Positions 1 to 6,869 of a stretch of 12,074 bases of DNA are shown piece by piece. Made by a program: the position numbers and the translations under genes. This DNA is from Candidatus Gastranaerophilales bacterium (GTDB taxonomy: Bacteria; Cyanobacteriota; Vampirovibrionia; Gastranaerophilales; Gastranaerophilaceae), in assembly GCA_021201175.1 (NCBI GenBank), contig JAJQFK010000106.1, positions 1 through 12,074 of the forward strand, in the 5' to 3' direction. How positions within the stretch are numbered: the stretch's first letter is position 1; each line of letters begins with the position of its first letter. Below the pieces are notes generated by a model. It did no database searches. It had not been told where the DNA came from and saw only the letters and a program-made list of their open reading frames with translations.

Positions 1-1
1 T

Positions 2-676
2 ATTAATACAGAAGATTTATCAGCCGCTGTTGATTTTTTGAGTAATCAAAAAGATGTTAATCCTGACGAAATTGGAATACTCGGAATTTGCGGGTTTGGC
101 GGTTTTGCCATAAACGCAGCCGCAATGGATACAAGAATTAAAGCAGCAACCGCAGTTACAATGTATGATATGACCCGTGTTAATGCAAAAGGGTATAATG
201 ATTCCATGGATGAACAAGCACGTTACGAATTAAAGCAGCAATTAAATAAACAAAGGACGGAAGATTTTAAGAATATTCAACAAGGCGGAACTTATGCTAA
301 GGCATCAGGTTTGCCTGAAAAACTTTCAGGAGATGAGCCGCAATTTGTAAAAGAATATTGGGAATACTACAAGACAAAAAGAGGATTTCACGCTCGCTCT
401 ATAAATTCAAACGGTAATTGGAATATGACCTCATCGCTTTCTCTAATCAATATGCCAATTCTTCAATACAGCGATGAAATTAAGAGTCCGGTTTTAATTA
501 TTCACGGAGAAAAAGCACACAGCAGATATTTTGGAGAGGACGCATTTAAAAAACTGAAAGGCGATAACAAAGAATTATTAATTGTTGATGATGCTAATCA
601 TGTAGATTTGTACGATAATCTTGAGAAAATTCCGTTTGACAAAATTGTAGAATTTTATAAAAATAGATTAAAATAG
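2..676 (+). CDS. Alpha/beta hydrolase, C-terminal part (5' end outside window)
   Basis: The reading frame is already open at base 2, and 224 residues are visible before the TAA at 674-676. The segment EDLSAAVDFL followed by GILGICGFGGFAINAAA is typical of alpha/beta hydrolases of the YcjY/dienelactone hydrolase-like group (COG1073). The later PVLIIHGEKAHSRYF strand and the ANHVDLYDN segment supply the usual late strand and the catalytic histidine. In many relatives the nucleophile elbow reads C-A-S-G-G; here it is C-G-F-G-G, with Phe (bases 95-97) where the serine is expected. The Cys at 89-91 is the only nearby nucleophile, so activity is uncertain. The true start lies upstream of the window; the TTG at 38 is only an internal codon. 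The substrate cannot be told from sequence. It is followed at 12 bases by a reductase remnant and then by the redox genes. Confidence 0.85.
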   Translation: MNTEDLSAAVDFLSNQKDVNPDEIGILGICGFGGFAINAAAMDTRIKAATAVTMYDMTRVNAKGYNDSMDEQARYELKQQLNKQRTEDFKNIQQGGTYAKASGLPEKLSGDEPQFVKEYWEYYKTKRGFHARSINSNGNWNMTSSLSLINMPILQYSDEIKSPVLIIHGEKAHSRYFGEDAFKKLKGDNKELLIVDDANHVDLYDNLEKIPFDKIVEFYKNRLK

Positions 677-687
677 AGAGTTAAAAG

Positions 688-780
688 ATGAACTACAGAA
701 AATTAAGAGAATTAGAAGTAAGTCCTATTTGCACAGCACAAACAAGCTTCGGCAAGAATTGGGAAAAGAAAGAAGGTTAA
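688..780 (+). pseudogene. N-terminal remnant of an aldo/keto reductase (30 codons)
   Basis: A 30-codon frame begins with ATG at 688 after a modest GAGAG site. It reads MNYRKLRELEVSPICTAQ and then TSFGKNWEKKEG. The start matches the usual beginning of aldo/keto reductases (M-x-Y-R-K-L ... LEVSPI ... FG). In intact family members about 280-300 further residues with the Asp/Tyr/Lys/His tetrad follow. Here the frame stops at 780 and the next gene starts 14 bases later, so the rest has been deleted, not merely frameshifted. It could also be a short expressed peptide, but the family-like N-terminus favours a remnant. It suggests that this cluster once held two aldo/keto reductases, the second being the intact one at 2276. 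Confidence 0.5.
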
Positions 781-794
781 AGGAATAGTTTTTT

Positions 795-1670
795 ATGAAA
801 AAGAAAATTTTAATAATAACAATTCTTTTGACGTTTATATCAGGTTTTATTTTAGGTTTTTGTTTTACTAAAAATAATAAAGAAATAAAAATGGAAATAA
901 AAAAGGAAGCAGCTATGAAAAAAATAACACAAACCGCAGGAAGAAATCAGCTTGGCTCTTTTGCGCCTGAATTTGCACATTATAATGACGATATTTTATT
1001 TGGCGAAAATTGGAACAATCAAGATATAGACTTAAAAACTAGAAGTATAATAACGGTAGTTTCTTTAATGTCTATGGGAATTACAGATAACTCATTAATT
1101 TATCATTTGCAAAATGCAAAGAATAACGGAGTTACAAAAGAAGAAATTGCGGCAATAATCACTCATAACGCATTTTACGCAGGCTGGCCCAAGGCATGGG
1201 CAGTGTTTAACTTGGCAAAAACCGTCTGGGCAGACGATACAACAGCATTATCAGCAAAAGATAAATACCAGACCTCAATTATGTTCCCAATAGGAGAGCC
1301 AAATAACGCTTATGCAAAATACTTTATCGGGCAAAGCTATTTAGCGCCGGTTTCCACAGAACAAGTAAAAATATATAATGTCACATTTGAGCCAAAGTGC
1401 AGAAATAACTGGCATATTCATAAAGCCGCTCAAGGCGGCGGTCAGATGTTAATTGGTGTTGGAGGCAGAGGATACTATCAGGAATGGGGCAAAGAGCCTG
1501 TTGAAATAGTTGAAGGAACCGTGATTAACATCCCCGCGAATGTTAAACACTGGCATGGTGCGGCGCCTGACAGCTGGTTTTCACATTTGGCGGTTGAAAT
1601 TGACGGAGTTGATACTTCAAATGAGTGGCTTGAACCCGTTAGCGATGAAGAATACAATAAATTAATATAA
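795..1670 (+). CDS. Membrane-anchored carboxymuconolactone decarboxylase/cupin fusion protein
   Basis: This 291-residue protein has three parts. Residues 4-24 are a hydrophobic signal anchor without a lipobox. Residues about 45-148 form a carboxymuconolactone decarboxylase (CMD/AhpD-like) helical domain with a GVTKEEIAAIITHNAFYAGWPKAWAV stretch split across residues 112-137; it lacks the CxxC of AhpD peroxidases. Residues about 165-285 are a cupin, with W-H-I-H at 206-209, Gln213 in the position of the usual cupin Glu, and PANVKHWH at 247-254. A 3-His/1-Gln metal set (207, 209, 213, 252) is what is known for the manganese cupins of the hydroxynitrile lyase type, so a Mn or similar site is likely; the reaction is unknown. 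The start at 795 follows AAAGGAA by about nine bases. A second in-frame ATG at 915 (Met41) has its own AAAAGGAAG site and would give a cytoplasmic form. Confidence 0.85.
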   Translation: MKKKILIITILLTFISGFILGFCFTKNNKEIKMEIKKEAAMKKITQTAGRNQLGSFAPEFAHYNDDILFGENWNNQDIDLKTRSIITVVSLMSMGITDNSLIYHLQNAKNNGVTKEEIAAIITHNAFYAGWPKAWAVFNLAKTVWADDTTALSAKDKYQTSIMFPIGEPNNAYAKYFIGQSYLAPVSTEQVKIYNVTFEPKCRNNWHIHKAAQGGGQMLIGVGGRGYYQEWGKEPVEIVEGTVINIPANVKHWHGAAPDSWFSHLAVEIDGVDTSNEWLEPVSDEEYNKLI

Positions 1671-1699
1671 AATACTGCTGACAGAGGAATAAGAAAGTT

Positions 1700-2266
1700 A
1701 TGATTAAAAAGATTTTAATTATTATTTTAGCACTTATGATATGCACATTTGGTGCATATCGTATTTATGCAAATCAAAACAAGGAGGTAAAAATGACAGA
1801 TAAAAAAATTCTTATTGCTTATTATTCTTATTCAGGCAACACAAAAGCAGTTGCTGAAAAAATACAAACGGTCACCGGAGGTGATTTATTTGAAATTGAA
1901 ACAAAAGTAAAATATCCTTCAAATTATGATGAAGTTGTAAATCAGGCAAAAACAGAAAAACAAAACGATGTAAGACCCGAATTAATAAATAACGGGGATG
2001 TGAGCAATTACGATATAATTTTTGTAGGCACACCCGTTTGGTGGTACACAATGGCTTCACCTGTTAAGACCTTTTTAGCAAACAACAATTTTTATGATAA
2101 AATAATTGTACCGTTCTGTACGCACGGTGGCGGCGGAGCTTCTTCAACTTATACGGATATGCAAAAACTTGCTCCAAATGCTAAAATTTTAAATGGTTAT
2201 ACTTCATACGAAAAAACGGCTAATCTTAAAGACGTTGAAAATTGGATTAAAGGACTCAATCTATAA
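1700..2266 (+). CDS. Flavodoxin with N-terminal membrane anchor
   Basis: This is a 188-residue flavodoxin of the Flavodoxin_4-like group, an FMN-binding single-electron carrier or small NAD(P)H-linked reductase. Residues 4-24 form a hydrophobic leader that is absent from ordinary cytoplasmic flavodoxins. The fold follows: IAYYSYSGNTKAVA (39-52) is the FMN phosphate loop, GTPVWWYTMASP (110-121) is a flavin-stacking loop, and THGGGGAS (141-148) is the third flavin loop. The start at 1700 has GAGGA eleven bases upstream, a weak placement. An internal ATG at 1793 (Met32), exactly where the flavodoxin fold begins, has an almost perfect AAGGAGG site five bases upstream. Two products, one anchored and one soluble, are therefore plausible. 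The stop TAA lies inside the ribosome site of the next gene, which indicates cotranscription. Confidence 0.88.
   Translation: MIKKILIIILALMICTFGAYRIYANQNKEVKMTDKKILIAYYSYSGNTKAVAEKIQTVTGGDLFEIETKVKYPSNYDEVVNQAKTEKQNDVRPELINNGDVSNYDIIFVGTPVWWYTMASPVKTFLANNNFYDKIIVPFCTHGGGGASSTYTDMQKLAPNAKILNGYTSYEKTANLKDVENWIKGLNL
1781..1795 (+). promoter_or_regulatory. Strong internal ribosome site and start codon in the flavodoxin gene
   Basis: AAGGAGG at 1781-1787 lies five bases before an in-frame ATG at 1793-1795. It is the best Shine-Dalgarno match in the window and better than the one for the outer start at 1700. Translation from here gives a 157-residue soluble flavodoxin beginning MTDKKILIAYYS, the natural N-terminus of this family. 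Confidence 0.6.
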
Positions 2267-2275
2267 GGAGAACTT

Positions 2276-3526
2276 ATGAAACGTAGAGAATTTATTATAA
2301 ATTCAGCACTTGTTGTTGGCGGCAGCGCACTTTTATCAGGTTGCGGAAAAAGGGAAATTAAAAAATTTGAAAATCAAGTTGTAAGACGCAAATTCATGGA
2401 TATTGATACTCCTTTAATTGCACTTGGCTGCATGCGGCTTCCGATGCGTGATAATAAAATTGACATGGTTGAACTTGACAAAATGGTTGAATACGCAATG
2501 GCGCATGGCGCAAATTATTTCGACACGGCTTATATGTATGTTGAAGGAAAATCGGAAAATGCAATCGGGGAAGTTCTGAAAAAATATCCGAGAGAAAGTT
2601 TTATTCTTGCCGACAAATGCCCGGCATATCTTGTTAAATCAAAAGAAGATTCACGCAAATTGTGTATGGAACAGCTAAAAAGATGTCAGGTTGAATATTT
2701 TGACAATTACATGGTACACAATATCAACAAAAATACTATTTCAAATTATCGTGATAACGATATGTACGGAGAACTTTTAAAACTCAAAAAAGAAGGAAAA
2801 ATTAAACATCTGGGGTTTTCTTTTCACGGTGATTTGGATATGTTAAAGAGTGTAATTAAAGAACATAAGTGGGATTTTTGCCAATTGCAGATTAACTATC
2901 TTGATTGGGAAGTTGTTAATGCAAAAGCAATGTATGAAGTTGCAAAAGAAGCAGGAGTACCGGTTATAGTTATGGAACCGCTTAGAGGCGGGGCATTATG
3001 TAATCTTCCTGAAAAAGCTGCCGAACAATTAAAAAAAGATTGCCCTGATGATACACAAGCCTCTTTTGGTCTAAGGTGGGTCGCTTCAAAAGAAAGAGTT
3101 TTTACAATTCTTTCCGGCATGAGTAACTTTAAACAATTAAAAGAAAATATTGATACTTTTGTAAATTACAAACAAATGACAGAAGAAGAAGAAAAAACAG
3201 CACATGAAATTGCTCAAATTATTCAATCTCAAGGTGCAATAAACTGTACAGCCTGCAAATATTGCATGGAAGTTTGTCCGAGAGGTATAAATATTCCGGC
3301 AATTTTTGGTTCATACAATCAATATATGGCGTTTGAAGGAAATGGTGCCATGAAAAATTATACGCTATTAAACAGTTATAATGCACTTGATGAAGCAGAA
3401 CGTGCCGATAAGTGCATAAATTGCGGACTTTGCAGTAAAAATTGTCCTCAAAATCTTGATATTCCAAAGCTATTAAAAGAAGTTGATACAACATTTAAAA
3501 AAATTGAACAAGAGATGAAAAGATAA
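2276..3526 (+). CDS. Tat-exported lipoprotein aldo/keto reductase with ferredoxin domain
   Basis: A 416-residue protein with three parts. Residues 1-23 are a twin-arginine lipoprotein signal: MKRREFI, a hydrophobic run, then the lipobox LSGC with Cys23. Residues about 38-300 are an aldo/keto reductase barrel with the tetrad Asp83, Tyr88 (DTAYMY), Lys114 (LADKCP) and His148 (YMVHN) all present. Residues 320-395 are a ferredoxin-like tail with two [4Fe-4S] motifs: Cys324/327/330/334 and Cys380/383/386/390. Aldo/keto reductases normally use NADPH in the cytoplasm. The Tat signal (for folded, cofactor-loaded proteins) and the Fe-S tail suggest electrons arrive from an Fe-S partner outside the membrane, which is inference. 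The start at 2276 has AAGGAG five bases upstream. The stop overlaps the ATG of the next gene (TAATG), so the two are coupled. The physiological substrate is unknown. Confidence 0.9.
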   Translation: MKRREFIINSALVVGGSALLSGCGKREIKKFENQVVRRKFMDIDTPLIALGCMRLPMRDNKIDMVELDKMVEYAMAHGANYFDTAYMYVEGKSENAIGEVLKKYPRESFILADKCPAYLVKSKEDSRKLCMEQLKRCQVEYFDNYMVHNINKNTISNYRDNDMYGELLKLKKEGKIKHLGFSFHGDLDMLKSVIKEHKWDFCQLQINYLDWEVVNAKAMYEVAKEAGVPVIVMEPLRGGALCNLPEKAAEQLKKDCPDDTQASFGLRWVASKERVFTILSGMSNFKQLKENIDTFVNYKQMTEEEEKTAHEIAQIIQSQGAINCTACKYCMEVCPRGINIPAIFGSYNQYMAFEGNGAMKNYTLLNSYNALDEAERADKCINCGLCSKNCPQNLDIPKLLKEVDTTFKKIEQEMKR

Positions 3527-4794
3527 TGAAACATGCTTATAAAATAAGACTTATAATAGCATTAATAATCTTTATTTTGGCAATTCTTGGAATTTGCGGG
3601 GTATTTTATCCTTTAAAAATCTATGATTTACAGTTCGCTCCGCTATTACAGAGAATTTTTATTGATTTCTCTGTAATTGCAGCAGTATTGGCGGGCAGTA
3701 TTATATTATTAACATTGTTGTTTGGCAGGTTTTACTGTTCAACAATATGTCCTTTGGGATTTTTACAAGAAATTGCAGCCCTTATTTTTAGGCGCAAAAA
3801 TAAATCAACAAAAAATCTTCCAATAAAATATTTTATTGCAGCAATAACTTTTGGCATTTTAACAGGCGGAAGTGCTGTTGTACTCAGATATTTTGAACCT
3901 TATACATTTTTCGGTTCGCTTTTTACAATTTCAGCACTTGGAATTGTTGCAACTGCGGCGGTTTTAGCGTTAACATTTTTCAAAAATCGTTATTTTTGCA
4001 CGAATCTTTGCCCTGTGGGAGCATTGCTTGGGTTATTGTCTAAGATTTCATTCAATAAAATTTATATTTCAGATGGCTGCGTATCATGCGGATTGTGCGA
4101 GAAACAATGCCCATCCGGTTGTATCAATTCAAAAGAAAAAACTGTTGACAATGTTACATGTGTAAAATGTCTGAAATGTCTTGAAGTTTGTCCGAAAAAC
4201 AGAATTAAATTCGGCAAAAAACCTAAAACTAATGTTAGATTTAGTTTAAAAAGACGTGAGGTAATAATCGGAGCAACCGTCTTAGCCCTGTTTGGAACAA
4301 TGGTTAAAGCAGGGATTGTTTTAAAAGACAAAATCGTTGAAAAATTCAAAGACATTATACTTCCTCCGGGGGCAATGAATCAGGAAAGATTTATAAACAA
4401 ATGCTATAACTGCAATCTTTGTGTTGTAAATTGCCCCAATAAAATTATTGTAAAAGCAGATGAAAACTTTCCAACTGTGCATTTAGATTATACACAAGGC
4501 TTTTGTAAAGCTGATTGTACAAAGTGCTCTGAAGTTTGTCCGACCGGAGCAATAAAACGTTTGAGTTTAGAAGAAAAACAAAAGACAAGAATTGCGCTTG
4601 GTATGATAAAAGAGGATAAATGCACAAAATGCGGTTTGTGTGTCGAGGCATGTCCTTATGGAGCTATAACAAAAGAAGAAGGCAAGCCGCCTGTTTTAAA
4701 CGGCTCAAAATGTGTTGGTTGCGGAGTTTGTAAACAAGCCTGTCATTTTGCTTCAATAGAAATTTTTGCAGTAAAACAACAAAGTACAATTTAA
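3526..4794 (+). CDS. NapH-like/NapG-like membrane polyferredoxin fusion (six [4Fe-4S] motifs)
   Basis: The 422-residue protein begins with a NapH/YccM/MauN-type membrane part: helices near 7-28, 46-66, 102-122 and 133-152, with the signature CSTICP (71-76) and CTNLCP (158-163). Two [4Fe-4S] motifs follow (Cys185/188/191/195 and Cys212/215/218/222), expected on the cytoplasmic face. Then comes a twin-arginine-like segment, SLKRREVIIGA from residue 240, leading into a fifth helix (about 246-263). After it lie four more motifs: Cys293/296/299/303, 327/331/334/338, 366/369/372/376 and 396/399/402/406; the last has CH in place of CP. This equals NapH joined to NapG through NapG's Tat signal. Known NapGH pairs move electrons from menaquinol to periplasmic reductases. 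Here the likely acceptor is the adjacent Tat-exported aldo/keto reductase, with which it overlaps by one base. Confidence 0.85.
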   Translation: MKHAYKIRLIIALIIFILAILGICGVFYPLKIYDLQFAPLLQRIFIDFSVIAAVLAGSIILLTLLFGRFYCSTICPLGFLQEIAALIFRRKNKSTKNLPIKYFIAAITFGILTGGSAVVLRYFEPYTFFGSLFTISALGIVATAAVLALTFFKNRYFCTNLCPVGALLGLLSKISFNKIYISDGCVSCGLCEKQCPSGCINSKEKTVDNVTCVKCLKCLEVCPKNRIKFGKKPKTNVRFSLKRREVIIGATVLALFGTMVKAGIVLKDKIVEKFKDIILPPGAMNQERFINKCYNCNLCVVNCPNKIIVKADENFPTVHLDYTQGFCKADCTKCSEVCPTGAIKRLSLEEKQKTRIALGMIKEDKCTKCGLCVEACPYGAITKEEGKPPVLNGSKCVGCGVCKQACHFASIEIFAVKQQSTI

Positions 4795-4809
4795 TCGAAA
4801 GGAGTTAAA

Positions 4810-5025
4810 ATGTCATTTGGTATCACTGAAATTCTACTCATATTATTTGTAATAATTTTGCTATTTGGCGGTAAAAGAATCCCTGAAATTGCAAGAGCAA
4901 TGGGTAGAGCTTCTTATGAATATAAAAAAGCAAAAAATTTAGTTCAAAAAGAAGCGCAAGAGCTTAAAGAAGCTATAGAAGAACAAGGCGAAAAACCGCA
5001 GGAATACGAACCTAAAGACGTTTAA
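4810..5025 (+). CDS. tatA: Twin-arginine translocase subunit TatA
   Basis: A 71-residue protein with the TatA/E plan: a short periplasmic N-terminus, one hydrophobic helix at about 4-20 with Glu7 near its start, the hinge FGGKRIPE (19-26), and a charged amphipathic helix continuing to about 60. TatA oligomerises around TatC to let folded substrates through the cytoplasmic membrane. No separate TatB is present nearby, so this is probably a minimal TatA/TatC system in which TatA also serves the TatB role. AAAGGAG lies five bases before the ATG. Its place between the Tat-dependent reductase genes and tatC suggests that the translocase is expressed together with its substrates. Confidence 0.93.
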   Translation: MSFGITEILLILFVIILLFGGKRIPEIARAMGRASYEYKKAKNLVQKEAQELKEAIEEQGEKPQEYEPKDV

Positions 5026-5027
5026 TT

Positions 5028-5735
5028 ATGGATGATAACAAAGACGAAAGCATAATTTCTCATATTAATGAATTAAGAGAAACTCTTTTACGGTGCATTT
5101 ACGCACTGGCAATCGGGATTATTCCAATGCTTTTTGCTGCTCCTAAAGTTTTGGATTTGTTTATAAAACTGCTTATTAAAGACAGTAACGTAGTTTTGAA
5201 TTATTTTTCACCGACCGAAGTTTTCTTAATTCAAATAAAAACAGCATTTGTTCTGGATTTAATCATTTGTTTTCCTTATATTGCAAAACAGGTTTGGAAT
5301 TTCTTAGTTCCGGCACTTTATGAACACGAGAAAAAATTTATTTCATCAATCGTTTTAACTTCATCAATTCTTTTTATTTTTGGTGCAGGGTTTTGTTTGT
5401 GTTTCATTTTACCGTTGATTATAAGGTTTGGATTGAGTTTTGTAACTTCAAATATTCAAGCGGTTTTTGGAATTTCTAATGTCATAAATATTTCCTTGTG
5501 GTTAATAATCGCATTCGGATTGATGTTTCAATTTCCGCTTATCACATATTCATTGATAAAATCAGAAATTGTATCGTATGAAACAGTAAGCGATAAACGC
5601 CCCTATGTTGCAGTCGGTTTGCTAATACTTGCAGCACTTCTTACTCCGCCTGACATAGTGAGCCAAATTTTATTATTCATCCCTACATATCTTTTATTTG
5701 AACTTGGACTATTTTTAGCGAGGAGGCATAAGTAA
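5028..5735 (+). CDS. tatC: Twin-arginine translocase subunit TatC
   Basis: A 235-residue protein with six predicted membrane helices. It shows the TatC landmarks: HINELRET (12-19, Glu15 matching the signal-peptide-binding glutamate), YFSPTEVF (59-66), PALYEHEKK (95-103) and LTPPDIVSQ (205-213). The fifth-helix FExP motif reads FQFP (167-170), with Gln for Glu. TatC recognises the RR motif of Tat signals. The ATG is two bases after the tatA stop with no clear ribosome site, which suggests translational coupling to tatA. The C-terminal Arg-Arg pair uses AGG AGG codons (5721-5726), which also form a Shine-Dalgarno site for whatever starts at 5735. Confidence 0.93.
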   Translation: MDDNKDESIISHINELRETLLRCIYALAIGIIPMLFAAPKVLDLFIKLLIKDSNVVLNYFSPTEVFLIQIKTAFVLDLIICFPYIAKQVWNFLVPALYEHEKKFISSIVLTSSILFIFGAGFCLCFILPLIIRFGLSFVTSNIQAVFGISNVINISLWLIIAFGLMFQFPLITYSLIKSEIVSYETVSDKRPYVAVGLLILAALLTPPDIVSQILLFIPTYLLFELGLFLARRHK

Positions 5736-5770
5736 TGTATTTTTATATACATAGAGGTGTAAATGCGTAA
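5735..5770 (+). CDS. Possible 11-residue leader peptide between tatC and the next gene
   Basis: The ATG at 5735 overlaps the tatC stop (TAATG) and has AGGAGG eight bases upstream, within the tatC coding sequence. It encodes MYFYIHRGVNA and stops at 5770, eight bases inside the next gene, in another frame. The site also lies in a short AT-rich inverted repeat (ATGTAT, six bases, ATACAT; 5735-5752). It could be a coupling or attenuation peptide that hands ribosomes on to the start at 5763. It is equally possible that the site is a by-product of the tatC C-terminal codons. Confidence 0.25.
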   Translation: MYFYIHRGVNA

Positions 5771-6869
5771 CTCAACAGTAGCAACAAATATTTTTAAAAC
5801 GCTTGAAACAAGTTCTTCAATAGGTATGTTCGCAAGAGATACAGGCGGCTGTTTGATTGCAAGGCTTGGTTTAGCAAGAACAAAAGAAGAAGCAAAAGAA
5901 ATAACATTTGCAGAAACAACAGAATCCGCATTGTTTTATTTTTCTGCCCCTGCCCTTGCCAAAGGAACATCGAAACTATTTTCAAAAATATATAATGTAA
6001 AAGATGATGTCTTATCAACACCCGTTAATGAAATAAAAAATGCAGCTCCGGAAGAATTAAAAAAAATAAAACTGGGTAAATTCGGACAATTATTAACTAC
6101 GTTTGGAATTATTTTACCTTTTGTTTTTGGAATTGCTCCCGTTAGAAATTTAATGACATTATCTGATTCAGGCAAAGAAAAATTTACGGAACTTGTCGGA
6201 CTTGAGAAAAAAGATAAAAAGGAAAAAAAATCTGTCAATAAAGCAAAGCCTCTTATAAAAAAACTCGGATTAATTACGGGCTGTGCTCTGGCTTTAACGG
6301 CAGGAATACTTACTGCGGCAAAAAATAAAAATATTTATGAAAAGATTGAACCCGCTATTGATAAAACATTGAAACTGTTTGAATTTGAAAAATCAGGCGA
6401 TTTGAAAACAGCCCATTACGGGGCATTAATTTATCCTGTCAGTATTGCTGGATACTTTGCAGCAAGCAGAGATAAATATGAAAAACAGGAAAATGCCAGA
6501 AGATTTTCTGTTACCGTTCCCCTTTTGTTTTTTGGTGAAAAATTAATTCAAAATCCTATATACAAAAAAGCTGATAAAATATTTAAAACAAATGTTTTCA
6601 ATAATGGTAATATAAAATCCTATAAAGATATCTTAAAATTGCCTAAGAATGAGCAGACTCAATTATTAAAAACTAAGAATTTAGCATACGGCACAACATT
6701 TTTTATAAATGCAATGCTGATAGCCGGAGCTGTAGCACTTCTTAATCGAATTGAAACAAAAAAAATATACGAAAGAGAGCACAAAAATGATTCTTTAAAT
6801 TCAAATACATATTTTTCTTTTGAAGATTTTGAGAAATCCATTAAAAACAGGCAGGTAAAATATGGTTAA
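5763..6869 (+). CDS. Unrecognised multi-helix membrane protein, 368 residues
   Basis: I do not recognise a characterised family. The N-terminal 60 residues contain SSSIGMFARDTGGCL and a run of Glu/Lys/Thr ending in a TESALFYFSAPALAKG segment. Hydrophobic stretches lie near 107-126, 164-186, 217-235, 248-261 and 308-331, with lysine-rich links such as EKKDKKEKKSVNKAKP (about 147-162). No catalytic or metal-binding motif stands out, and there is no cysteine pair or histidine cluster. The ATG at 5763 follows AGAGGTG by three to four bases. The gene overlaps larB by eight bases at its end, which ties it to the nickel-pincer genes, while only 27 bases separate it from tatC. It may be a lineage-specific membrane protein, and a role in nickel or cofactor handling is only a guess from position. 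Confidence 0.75.
   Translation: MRNSTVATNIFKTLETSSSIGMFARDTGGCLIARLGLARTKEEAKEITFAETTESALFYFSAPALAKGTSKLFSKIYNVKDDVLSTPVNEIKNAAPEELKKIKLGKFGQLLTTFGIILPFVFGIAPVRNLMTLSDSGKEKFTELVGLEKKDKKEKKSVNKAKPLIKKLGLITGCALALTAGILTAAKNKNIYEKIEPAIDKTLKLFEFEKSGDLKTAHYGALIYPVSIAGYFAASRDKYEKQENARRFSVTVPLLFFGEKLIQNPIYKKADKIFKTNVFNNGNIKSYKDILKLPKNEQTQLLKTKNLAYGTTFFINAMLIAGAVALLNRIETKKIYEREHKNDSLNSNTYFSFEDFEKSIKNRQVKYG

Noticed and set aside
20..217. Reverse-strand reading frame opposite the first gene
   Set aside because: It is a cysteine-rich shadow of the alpha/beta hydrolase with no ribosome site or family likeness; the other antisense frames over the large genes were dropped for the same reason.
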